Assembly: GCF_011303555.1 (NCBI RefSeq)
Contig: NZ_CP049868.1
Location: 496,001-560,000 of the forward strand
DNA: 64,000 nt
DNA from: Pedobacter sp. HDW13
Lineage (GTDB): Bacteria; Bacteroidota; Bacteroidia; Sphingobacteriales; Sphingobacteriaceae
Direction: 5' to 3'
Below are positions 53,723-63,128 of this stretch, piece by piece. The position numbers were made by a program, and so were the translations under genes. Positions within the stretch are counted from its first letter, which is position 1, and each line of letters begins with the position of its first letter. A model generated the notes under the pieces. The model did not search any database. It had not been told where the DNA came from and worked only from the letters and a program-made list of their open reading frames with translations.

Positions 53723-56700
53723 GTGATGCCAACCTTAGTTTATGTAAAGAAGAAATTTCTTGTCTGCACGATAAGCTGTCTTAGCTATGTCCTGATCTGG
53801 TTATGCAATCCTTTATCCGCAAAAGCACAATTAACGGTTTCCGCGCATTTCGGTGTTGAGGATGGACTTGTTCAGAAAAGTGTACTTTCCATAACCCAGG
53901 ACAATCAAGGTTTTATGTGGTTTGGCACAGAAGACGGGTTAAGCAGGTTTGATGGTTTAAGGTGGCGTAATTTTAAAAACATTTCGAGTGTCACTGGTAA
54001 ATCCCCAGCCCCAGTGCTAATCCGGTCTTTATTCTGGGATTCTCAAAACCGGTTGTGGCTTGGTACCAGCCTGGGCTTATTCACCTTCGACCCTATTACT
54101 GAAAAATTTAAACAAATATTACTACCATACTCCAGTCAGCCTGAAGTTAAACAAGTAATAGCCGATAGATCCGGACAAATTTTAGTGGCAACCAGTTCTG
54201 GTGTTGTCTTAATAGCTAAAGGAGAAAGGGCTATCAGGAGTAAAATGACCTTCAATAACGGAGAAAATATTTTTGCCTATGCAATTGGCGAGAGTGCTGA
54301 TGGCAAAATCTGGTGTGGCACATCGAAGGGCTTTTTGAAGCAAAGATCGAACTTAACTTCATTACCCTCACCCAGAAAGCAACCGAGCTCCCTGATTTTT
54401 TGTTAAAGCAGAAAATCACGTCAATAAAGTCAGATCATAATGGTAGATTTTGGTTCGGATCATATGCTTCCGGTCTTATATTATGTGAATATGCGAACGG
54501 AAAATTTATTAAGCCCAAAAAACAACCTAATCTGCCTGGTGGTGCATCTCATAAAATCAGGGCAATAATTAGTCTATTAAATCATAAAATTGCGGTTGCG
54601 ACTGCCAATGGGTTGTTTATTTTCGATCTTAAAGATCTTAGTGGAGTGGAACTAAACAGCCAACTGGGAAATGAACAGACTTTACGTAACAATTCGATTC
54701 ACAGTTTATTTCAGCAAAGTTCAGGTACCATCTGGATCGGTACCTATTACAGCGGTTTAGATTTGATAAAACCCACACTGACTGCTTTTCAGCATCTTAC
54801 TGCTGGCCTACCCTCATTAAATCTGAACCATAGGGTGGTGAGTAGTATGGAAAGCCGAAGTCCAAGCGAGTTTTGGATAGGTACTGAAGGCGGAGGAATA
54901 AACATATATAATACTAAAAACAAACACATTAACTACCTAAGCAACCAACCGGGCAATAACAAAACCATCAGCTCAAATTTTATTAAGACCCTTTTCAAAG
55001 ATAGAGAGGGGAACTTATGGATTGGAAATTTCTCAGGCACATTAGATGTACTTAATGCCCGCACCAATACTATCGAGCACCGTTTAACGGGTAGTGACAG
55101 GGTTACCGAAGTCAATTCAATTGTGGAGGACAAATTGAACCGCTTGTGGATTACCTCAAGCGGTGGTTTAAAAATATATAAACGTATTGGAACTGATTTA
55201 AAAGCAGACGGACTGGAAAATAAAAATATATTCAGATCATTTATAGCCGGAACCGCATTTAAAGACGCTCTACAGCGGCTATGGTTTATCTCTGGCACAA
55301 AAGTCCTGAACATCAGGGATAATACCATCTCCTTATACCAGCTTAAGTATCCGGTGAATACTATTGCCGAGCAAATGGGAACCATCTATTTTGGCATGGA
55401 TAGCCATGGATTGGCAAAATTTGATGAAAAAAGCCGGCAGGTAATACCATATCACATCAATTCGCAGGTTGAAAATCGCTCAATATTTGGCATAGCATTC
55501 GATAATCATAATCAAATCTGGTTAGGCAGCGATAGTGGACTACTTAAAATTAACCTTGCAAAGAAAGCCGTTACTCAATACAGCAAAGCAGATGGATTGA
55601 TCAGCACGAATTTTAATAACCACGCCAAATACGTCAGGGACAATTATTTGTTTTTTGGAACATTTGATGGACTTGTTTATTTTAATCCGGCCCAAATTCA
55701 TGATAATGCAGCCCGGTCATCTACTGTTATTACAGGCATAAGTGTATTCAATGTTCCCCTGAAAATCGGTAAATCAACCCAAAACAAATCTGTTTCCTAT
55801 GCCAAAGAGATCGAGCTAAGCTACGATCAGAATTCCCTTACTTTTGAATTTGCCCTTCTGGATTTTATTAAGCCTGAAAAAAATGCTTTTAGATATAAAT
55901 TAACGGGATTAAGTAAAAACTGGACAATAACCAATTCGGCAGATGCGACTTTTAATAACCTGGCACCAGGAACTTACAATCTGATTGTTAGCGGGAACAA
56001 TGGTAGCCTCAACTGGAGTGATCCGGTTAGTTTAATCATCAGGATATCTCCTCCCTTCTGGGCCACATGGTGGGCTTATTCTTTTTATACGCTTATTTTA
56101 ATTAGTATCGTTTTCCTTATCCTCCGGTACTTTGTGCTACGAACTCTTTTAAAACGTGAAGATGAGCTACATCAATACAAGATTAACTTTTTCACAAACG
56201 TATCCCATGAAATTAGAACACATCTGAGTCTTATTTCCCCTCCTATTGAACAACTGGTTTCAGACGAGCAATTGGGTATGAAACAAAAAGATAAAATAAT
56301 GGGCATTGCCACCAATGCCAGACGATTGCTTACACTCGTTAATGAGTTGCTTGATTTTAGAAAGACAGAAGAAAACCGTTTAACCCTAATAGAAAGCGTT
56401 CAGGATTTATTGCCAATAATAGAAGATTGCCTGCAAATGTTTTCCGAAACAGCAACGCGAAAACAGATCAACACTGTATTTGAAAAAAAAGATATTGAAT
56501 CAGCAATTTTATGGTGTGATGCCTTCCAGTTAAAAAAAGCGGTAATTAATTTATTGGCTAACGCATATAAGTTTACACCAGAAGGTGGATGCGTAGAACT
56601 TAAAATTAACCAGACCCCTGATGAGGTTAGCATTATTATAGCAGATAATGGGAGGGGAATTTCGAAAGTGCACTTAGATAAATTGTTTGAAAATTACTAT

Positions 56701-57762
56701 CAGGTTGCCGACCATGGATTTCAGAATACCGGCTATGGCATTGGACTGGCTTTATCAAAAGCAATTGTTGAACTTCATGAGGGCATAATTACTGTGACAA
56801 GCCGTCTGGAAACAATGAACGAGCCTGGACAAACCTCGTTTACGATTTCATTACCGAAAAGACATAAGGAAGAGTATGAGACTAATCTGAAAACCTACGG
56901 AGATAATACTTTAACTAAACAGGGTATTGACCAAAAACACATTGAGCCATTATTACCCTTAATCAAAGCAGATGACAGCCTCAAACCAACTGTTTTGCTT
57001 GCAGAAGATAATCAGGAACTTGCTGCGCTATTAGCTGATATTCTGTCTGCTCACTATAATGTTAATGTTACCACCAATGGGAAAATGGCCTGGGAGCAAG
57101 CTAAACGATACATCCCTGATCTGATTATAAGCGACATAACTATGCCTGAAATGTCGGGACTTGATTTTTGTGAGCGAATTAAATCCAATATTGCAACCAA
57201 TCATATCCCCTTTATCATGTTAACCGCAAAAACACAAACTGAGGATGTTATTACGGGCCTCTCTTACGGTGCCGATGTTTACCTCACCAAACCATTTACA
57301 CCGCAGGCACTATTGCTCCAGGTAAACAATCTAATTATGGCTGTACAGCATGTACGTGTACACGTTAGTCAGTTATTTAACAGACCCGGTGCTTCGACAG
57401 ATATTTTTAGTCACCTAAGCCAAACCACTATCGGTATAGAAAATCAGAAATTCTTAGATCAGCTGGTTGAAAAAATTATCATTTCTATAGAAAATCCTGA
57501 ATTCGGTGTAAATGAACTGGCAATATTGATGAACATGAGCACCCCTATCCTTTATAAAAAAGTAAAGTCGGTTTCAAGCTTATCAGTAAACGATTTTATA
57601 AAAGGAATACGACTAAAAAAAGCTGCAGAACTTTTGCAATCGAAACTTTATACCGTCTATCAAGTATCCTATATGGTCGGTTTTTCAGATAGCAAGTATT
57701 TTAGCAAAGAATTCAAGAAATTTTTTGGAAAATTACCTTCTGAATGGATAAGAACAATTTAA
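53723..57762 (+). CDS. Hybrid two-component system regulator (HTCS), one frame break
   Basis: Two frames join into about 1345 residues. The first (ATG near 53723) has a signal/anchor and two-component propeller repeats ('NQGFMWFGTEDGLSRFDGLR', 'SQNRLWLGTSLGLFTFD'). The second, overlapping from about 54313, continues the propeller, then the Y_Y_Y domain ('FRYKLTGLSKNW'), a membrane helix, HisKA ('FFTNVSHEIRTHLSLI'), HATPase ('IADNGRGISKVHLDKLFENY'), a receiver ('DLIISDITMPEMSGLDF') and an AraC domain. The break falls at the GGGCTTTTT run (54328-54336). HTCS proteins sense oligosaccharides in the periplasm and activate adjacent SusCD genes. The Pro usually after HEIRT is His here. Confidence 0.93.
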
Positions 57763-57867
57763 TAGCAATATTAACCTTGCCATATAGAAATGCAGGTTTA
57801 AATTCTGATCTACCTCATTATTGACAGCTTTTTTTTTATATCAAAATATTTTTTCTTCCTTCCAATA

Positions 57868-58260
57868 TTATTTTAGTGATAACCCGTAACCAGCATCTAG
57901 TAAAATTTTGTTAAGTAATAAAAGACTGCTTGGACCAAGATTTCTAATACTTTTTAACTGGTTTAAAGTATATTTTCCTACAAAAAAAGCAATAGAAACC
58001 TCTTCTATCGACAAAAATGGTATTTTATTATAGATTGATTCAGATTGTAAAAAAGATGTAATAGCGTACAGCATCCTTTTGCTACCACGTTTTTGAAGAA
58101 GTGAAATCAAATTCCCATCCGCAGTGTTATTTTCATATTTTTTGACACTGACTCCTGCTTCTGCCAGTTCTCTCTGTACCTGTCTATGAAAAATATTAAC
58201 TTTTTCAAGTGCTTCCAGATATTCATTGTATGTAATCTTTCTCATTTGGAGGGTGTTCAT
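57868..58260 (-). CDS. Hypothetical protein with helix-hairpin-helix-like (RpoA-CTD-like) C-terminus
   Basis: A 130-residue soluble protein with no export signal. The C-terminal 40 residues read 'VGKYTLNQLKSIRNLGPSSL' then 'LLLNKILLDAGYGLSL'. This resembles the helix-hairpin-helix DNA-binding tail of the RNA polymerase alpha subunit (LxxIRNLGxKSLxEIxxKLxxxG). The rest is helical and basic. It could bind DNA or act as a polymerase-linked regulator. The similarity is by eye, and the N-terminal part is not recognised. It is convergent with the HTCS gene. Confidence 0.5.
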   Translation of the reverse strand: MNTLQMRKITYNEYLEALEKVNIFHRQVQRELAEAGVSVKKYENNTADGNLISLLQKRGSKRMLYAITSFLQSESIYNKIPFLSIEEVSIAFFVGKYTLNQLKSIRNLGPSSLLLLNKILLDAGYGLSLK

Positions 58261-58666
58261 TCTTTTTTTTCAAAGTTTTCTATATGCCAATAAAATCACC
58301 AATATGAAGTACAATTTGCTTTCAAGCAAATAATTTACCCGTTTTGACGGAGTGATTATCTTATTTAGGTAGCCATAAAATTACTCCACCAAATGAATAA
58401 CAAGCGAGGAAAATCTTAACTAAATAAGGAGAATATTTTAAAACACAAGAAATACCCTTGGTTTTGCTTTAAGTCGCATACTCTCAAAAATGCAAAGATG
58501 TGCGCTGAGTGGGTATTTCGACAAAAGTGGCCGAGCGTTTCGCGTTTAAGCTGTCACCCTGTTTCGCTGCAAACTTCATTTTTTGCTTGATCCATTGAAA
58601 TACACTAAACAGATAGATTATGCTAGTCTGTTATAAAAAAATCATTATAGTGCAAAAAATCAAAAC
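58261..58666. other. Intergenic region with a possible IS21-like end remnant
   Basis: About 405 bases. Near 58520-58570 'CGACAAAAGTGGCCGAGCGT' and 'CCTGTTTCGCTGCAAAC' recall IS21 terminal repeats, as at 7482-7540. No ORF is supported. The end presumably carries the promoter of the 58667 gene. Confidence 0.3.
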
Positions 58667-58897
58667 ATGAAAAAGTCCATCAATATCAAAAAGTTCATCG
58701 CATCCCTTCAAAAACATGGAACAATCATTCCCTCCGACAAAGCTGAAGCCATATTAGAACTGGTATATAAGTTAAGTGAGCTTGCGGTTAAAATAGAACT
58801 TGATAAGATTAGAGGCAAGAAAAAAACAACGACAGGAAAACTTGACATGGTTACCATTGTCCTAATGGTGCTCGAACACCTGTTTGGAGGCAGTTAA
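58667..58897 (+). CDS. Small hypothetical protein
   Basis: A 76-residue protein, MKKSINIKKFIASLQKHGTI, with a helical 'KAEAILELVYKLSELAVKIE' and a basic centre (RGKKKTTTGK). No signal peptide; the last 20 residues are rather hydrophobic. I do not recognise the family. It lies 92 bases before another small basic protein gene in the same direction. They may be cargo of a mobile element or a toxin-antitoxin-like pair, but no motif supports either idea. Confidence 0.45.
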   Translation: MKKSINIKKFIASLQKHGTIIPSDKAEAILELVYKLSELAVKIELDKIRGKKKTTTGKLDMVTIVLMVLEHLFGGS

Positions 58898-58989
58898 AAC
58901 TGATTTATCTATGTAATTAGAGATTCTTGTAAAGAAATCATCGAAAAAGTGAATAAGATATCGAACACAAAAAAAATCTTAACACAAGA

Positions 58990-59298
58990 ATGTATTTTCA
59001 TGAAAAACAGATTGTTAACAACAAAAAAAATAGAAAAAACCATTCGAAAATGTCTTTGTCCCATTATGGGTCGGCAACAGTCCGGATAAGCAATAAATTT
59101 ATAGCTGATTTGAAGCGAATCGCAGAACTAGACACTAAAATGACAGAGTACGATGAGCTTGGCAGATTGCTAAAATTGAGAAAAGAAAGAGAAGCATTAC
59201 CCCCAAAGTCGTTGACAAAAAGAAAAAAAATTAGGACTAAAAGAAAATCAAGAAAGGTTTTACTTAAGAAGTGGATCATTAATATTTTGGATGACTAA
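58990..59298 (+). CDS. Small basic hypothetical protein (intact member of a family with a relic at 22388)
   Basis: 102 residues, with an extreme positive charge at the C-terminus ('KSLTKRKKIRTKRKSRKVLL'), followed by KKWIINILDD. The likely true start is the inner Met of 'MSLSHYGSATVRISNKFIAD' (residue 21), since the upstream 20 residues are low-complexity Lys/Asn. It may bind nucleic acid through its basic tail. A decayed homologue lies near 22.4 kb, so the gene has moved or been duplicated within this genome region. Family unknown. Confidence 0.5.
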   Translation: MYFHEKQIVNNKKNRKNHSKMSLSHYGSATVRISNKFIADLKRIAELDTKMTEYDELGRLLKLRKEREALPPKSLTKRKKIRTKRKSRKVLLKKWIINILDD

Positions 59299-59536
59299 TA
59301 ATTAAATTCAAGACGAGTCGATGGCCATCTTTTTCGACCTATATTGTATATTGGTCACTAGATTTCGCTTGAAAGTGATCAATTGGCTCATTTTAACCAA
59401 CTTTAAACTTCTGAAAAACAGGTATTTATTCAATAATCACCTAGAGAAACCGAAATGGAGATGCTCTAATAGCCTTAAAATCAAAAATTACACCTCTTAT
59501 TCTACGATCAAATTATTGCCCCTGAAATAGAAAAAT

Positions 59537-59876
59537 GCAGAATTTTATGCCGTTCGTCCAGATTTAGGCTATATATTTTACACCGTTGGTGGTAAAGTTT
59601 ATCAGTACGGTAAATCTTTAAAAACAACAAAAATTAATGTTAGACCCAGGGATTAAAAGAATATCCTATTTTGGTTTTTACGACTTTAAAAACACCACGA
59701 AATACACCGGATCTAATAAATTAATGGTTGGTAGTTACGATCCTAGTTTACCTACAGAAACAAGTGGCAGCTTAGCTATTTATACCGTTCCTCAAGTAAA
59801 TGGCGACCTCGTTCTTGACAAAAGCTTTAATGGTTTCGGAAGAATAAAAAACTCATCATGGCGAGTTTGTATTTGA
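59537..59876 (+). pseudogene. C-terminal fragment of a PKD-like family lipoprotein
   Basis: Frame pieces read 'AEFYAVRPDLGYIFYTVGGK' and VYQYGKSLKTTKI. After a one-base shift in an A run come 'RISYFGFYDFKNTTKYTGSN', 'GSLAIYTVPQVNGDLVLDKS' and 'FNGFGRIKNSSWR'. This is the typical end of Bacteroidota PKD-like lipoproteins found in SusCD/protease loci. The N-terminal two thirds are missing. Dead fragment. Confidence 0.5.
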
Positions 59877-60468
59877 TACAGGTGCTGCCTATCATTTAAT
59901 TTGTTTTAGGCCTTTTGTAAGGAAGAATAGATATTAGTGAGTGGTTTTTACGCCAGAATATCAAGCCAGTACCGTAAGCATGGGCGTAAACTACCCTACT
60001 TTTAATGGCAAGACCGAGCGTTTTTCTTTTCAGATACTCCCCCTATTTTAAATATGCCAATCGCCTTGATGGCTGGCGGCGGACAGAATGAAAGCTGGAA
60101 TCTAGGATTTGATGGTTCTATTGGAATGCGGATTATTTCCCGTTACAATTTCACGATCAATTACCAAAAAAAAGGAAATCCACCTCACACCAAATAAGAA
60201 TTACAACAATCCGTTCGACTTTATAATCAGTGGCTACGCTTTTGGATACAATTTGAATGGAGTATTAGCTATGGAAATGATTGTCAGACTACTGGCCGAC
60301 CAACTCATGCCGGAAGGTGCAATTATTAAAGCATTAACGGACTTTCAGGCGATACCCTCCTTAAAAATCCAAAGTCATTAAAAAACCTGTTGGCCTTACC
60401 AACAGGGACAAAATATACTATAGAATATTGCTCCAACAATCAAGTTCTGAAAGAAATCGTCACTAAAT
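59862..60468 (+). pseudogene. Decayed retropepsin-like aspartic protease with PDZ tail
   Basis: In several frames: 'EFVFDTGAAYHLICFRPFV'-like text (catalytic DTG near 59880), 'QASTVSMGVNYPTFNGKTER', 'FDGSIGMRIISRYNFTINYQ', 'KKEIHLTPNKNYNNPFDFII' and a PDZ-like end 'LSGDTLLKNPKSLKNLLALP' closing at a TAG near 60468. Retropepsin-like proteins of this layout are periplasmic in Bacteroidota. Stops and frameshifts make it a pseudogene. Only the 90-residue ORF at 60109-60381 remains open, and it mixes frames. Confidence 0.55.
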
Positions 60469-60593
60469 AGTGATGACATCTATTATCCTGAAAATTTAGG
60501 CTTATCCAACTGTCCATGAAAGGTGGGTTATGCACCATGCTGTCCTCTTTTGGAGAGCGAAGGGGAAGATAGAGACAAAATAAATATGCTTTC

Positions 60594-61316
60594 CTATTTA
60601 AGTTTCCTCAACAATTCTTTCGCTTGTTCATATCTCGTAGTAGCTGATGGAATTTTTTGCAACCAAGTTTTACATTCTTCCTGCTGATCCTCTTTCAAAT
60701 AACTCAATGCAATAGAATAAGTCGCTTCGTATTTAAATACCGATTCGCCTTCATAAATAGGCAATAACACCGCTCTGGCATTTTCAACTTGGTTGGTTTT
60801 AAGTAATGCTAATCCATAATAATAACCAATCATCGCATCTAATGGTTGTTTCGCATGCAGTTTTGCTAAGGCTACACGAGCCGCCTCATAATTCTTCTCG
60901 TTGTAAAAAGCTGCCGCTTTATCTAATTCAGTCGGTAATTCTGCTCCTCTTTCGGTAACCAACAGCTCACTACCATCTACATATTTTTCATATAAATTGG
61001 CATTCCAAGGTGTCCAAATCATCAACCCAATTACTAAAATAGCAGCGATACCACTTAGCCATTTAAGGGCAGGGTTAAGAGAAACAACTTTAGCTTCTTC
61101 TCTGAAATATTGTTTGTTTAATCCGGCTAAGGTTGCCGAAAGCTCATCATGGCTCGTCAACTTCATTTTTAAACCCTGATGAATATCCTCATACGCTTTT
61201 ACTTGTGCCTGAAGTGCAATATCGCTCACCAAGCGTGCTTTAAAAGCCGCAATTTCCGCTTCATCCATATCGTTCTCCATATAGCGACTAACCAGTAAGA
61301 TTTGATCTTCAGCCAT
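60594..61316 (-). CDS. Single-pass membrane protein with TPR domain, anti-sigma-like partner
   Basis: A 240-residue protein. Residues 1-80 are a cytoplasmic helical segment ('QILLVSRYMENDMDEAEIAA'), typical of anti-sigma-like proteins of this type. One membrane helix at about 85-103 (WLSGIAAILVIGLMIW) is followed by a periplasmic TPR region ('DKAAAFYNEKNYEAARVALA', 'AMIGYYYGLALLKTNQVENA'). It lies 5 bases after the ECF sigma gene, so it probably controls or links that factor to envelope stress. No zinc-finger motif is present. Function inferred from layout. Confidence 0.7.
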   Translation of the reverse strand: MAEDQILLVSRYMENDMDEAEIAAFKARLVSDIALQAQVKAYEDIHQGLKMKLTSHDELSATLAGLNKQYFREEAKVVSLNPALKWLSGIAAILVIGLMIWTPWNANLYEKYVDGSELLVTERGAELPTELDKAAAFYNEKNYEAARVALAKLHAKQPLDAMIGYYYGLALLKTNQVENARAVLLPIYEGESVFKYEATYSIALSYLKEDQQEECKTWLQKIPSATTRYEQAKELLRKLK

Positions 61317-61321
61317 GATTT

Positions 61322-61882
61322 TTATTTATTAAGTTGAACCAGTTTAATGAGGCTCGCCATACATTCACACTTCTTTTTCCTTAAATAGCCATAGGTAACG
61401 CCTAAAGCTTCTGCCACCTTTTCTTGGGCATCCCCTTGCATGCTCCATTGTATAATTTCCTTGCAACGGTCTCCTAATTTCTCAAAGGCTTTCAAGAATA
61501 AATCAGATTGGGCTGCTTGTTCTTCCAGTTGTGCCGCCTGTTCAAATGTATCCTCTCCCACTAGTAATAAATCATCCTCGTTATTTGTTACCTGTAAAAC
61601 TGATTTTTTCTTTAACGTATTCAACCATTTCCTTTTGCATACTAATAATAGGAAAGGCTCGAACGGACAAGTAAGCTGCAAATTTTTATACTTTGCCTGA
61701 TTATAGATGTCTACTAAAGCTTCTTGGAAGATATCCTCGGCATCACTGGCAGAACCATTATTAAAAACCACAAAGGCTTTTACCTTACCCGCTGATTTTT
61801 TATAAATCTCGTCGATCAGCCTCGCATCATTTTGAACTAGTGCCAATAAATAACGTTGGTCTTCATGTACAGGTTTTGCCAT
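61322..61882 (-). CDS. ECF-type RNA polymerase sigma factor
   Basis: A 186-residue sigma-70 family protein. Region 2 shows 'FNNGSASDAEDIFQEALVDI' (the DAEDxxQE core), and region 4 shows 'LGDRCKEIIQWSMQGDAQEK' and 'VAEALGVTYGYLRKKKCECM' as the helix-turn-helix. It would direct RNA polymerase to a small regulon. The following gene encodes its likely membrane partner, and a lipoprotein gene is divergent from it, with about 180 bases between that may hold its target promoter. Family call is sure; the signal is unknown. Confidence 0.9.
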   Translation of the reverse strand: MAKPVHEDQRYLLALVQNDARLIDEIYKKSAGKVKAFVVFNNGSASDAEDIFQEALVDIYNQAKYKNLQLTCPFEPFLLLVCKRKWLNTLKKKSVLQVTNNEDDLLLVGEDTFEQAAQLEEQAAQSDLFLKAFEKLGDRCKEIIQWSMQGDAQEKVAEALGVTYGYLRKKKCECMASLIKLVQLNK

Positions 61883-62063
61883 TGGCGACAGTTTAGGGGC
61901 TATTTGGTAAGCTAATTTAATCTTTCTTCCCCATTGCGAAAAAAAAAATTAAAATAAGGGGGTAACAAAATTCCAGTGCCGCTTATATATCATCAAAATC
62001 TATGAAATGGCGTTTGCTGAAAAGCCTTTAAAAGAGTAAGCCTAAAATTTAAAATTAAAGATC

Positions 62064-63035
62064 ATGAAAAAGTTAAACTTAACCTATGCATTAATCGCAA
62101 TTATCATTTTATTTTCTGCTGCTTGTAAAAAAGACAGAACCACCAGAAATACCGCTAACTCAGCTCAAGAATTTGCTGCTATTTTCGGACCTCAATTGCA
62201 ACAAGTAAAAATAAGCGGGAATACTTCAAATACATTCACTTTAAAAGGCGGAACAAAAATCATCATTCCTGCCGGAGCAATTAAACTTGGAGGTGCCCCC
62301 GTAACCGGGGAGATTATCATCGACGCGATGGAAGTTTTAAAAAGAAGTGACATACTGTTTAGCGGCACCAATACCAATCACATTAGCGGCGCCCCTTTAG
62401 CTTCCGATGGCTTCATCTACTTAAATGCAACCGTAAATGGCGTAAAAGTAGACCAAGCCTTGAATGCTGCCGTTAAGGTTTCCATTCCTGCAAACAGAAC
62501 TGGTGTTACCCAAATTTGGGAAGGCGTAGAGAAAGTTGGGACAGATAATCAAATGGCATGGCAAGCTCCAGTACAAAATCCAAATGGGGCAGGTGTACAA
62601 ATTAAACGGGAAGCAGATGCGTCAGCAGGTTCATTTACCTTTGATATGGGCAACTTGGGATGGATCAATTGTGATGTATTCTATAGCTATAGCAATCCTA
62701 AAACGACTACTCGTGTTACTCTGGTAAACAATCCAGGAACGATGGCTTCTTTCAGGGCATTTAGCGGCGAAACATTTGTATTCTTCTGTGCAAAAGGCAG
62801 CAATGTTGCCGCTCAAATGTACACTCCAGATGGTGCTAACAAAGTAAAAAGTTATGATGATGTAATGCCAATTGGTGTACAGGGAAAATACCTATCTTTT
62901 TCTATTAAAGATGGTAAATACTACTACGCAGAACTAGAAACTACCATTGTAGCCAGTCAAAATATCACATTAACCTTGGTAGAAACAACCGAAGCCCAAG
63001 TGCAAGCAGCTATCAATGGCTTAAACAACTACTAA
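62064..63035 (+). CDS. Beta-rich lipoprotein of unknown function
   Basis: A 323-residue lipoprotein with lipobox 'ILFSAACKKD' (Cys21). 'FTLKGGTKIIIPAGAIKLGG' and 'PVTGEIIIDAMEVLKRSDIL' are similar to the start of Bacteroidota proteins with a ZU5-like/autocleavage-type fold, and later repeats are beta-rich ('GSFTFDMGNLGWINCDVFYS'). No catalytic motif is recognised. It is divergent from the ECF sigma operon, and could be its target or a co-regulated surface protein. A strong terminator follows at 63059. Confidence 0.65.
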   Translation: MKKLNLTYALIAIIILFSAACKKDRTTRNTANSAQEFAAIFGPQLQQVKISGNTSNTFTLKGGTKIIIPAGAIKLGGAPVTGEIIIDAMEVLKRSDILFSGTNTNHISGAPLASDGFIYLNATVNGVKVDQALNAAVKVSIPANRTGVTQIWEGVEKVGTDNQMAWQAPVQNPNGAGVQIKREADASAGSFTFDMGNLGWINCDVFYSYSNPKTTTRVTLVNNPGTMASFRAFSGETFVFFCAKGSNVAAQMYTPDGANKVKSYDDVMPIGVQGKYLSFSIKDGKYYYAELETTIVASQNITLTLVETTEAQVQAAINGLNNY

Positions 63036-63058
63036 TATTCCCAAATATTAACAATAGA

Positions 63059-63089
63059 GATGGAGCCAATTATTTGGCTCCATCTTTTT
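63059..63089 (+). terminator. Rho-independent terminator after the lipoprotein gene
   Basis: GATGGAGCCA / TGGCTCCATC form a perfect 10-base stem with a six-base loop, followed by TTTTT on the plus strand. Confidence 0.85.
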
Positions 63090-63128
63090 CGATTTCTTTA
63101 TTCCGAGTAAAAATCTATAAATTTAATA

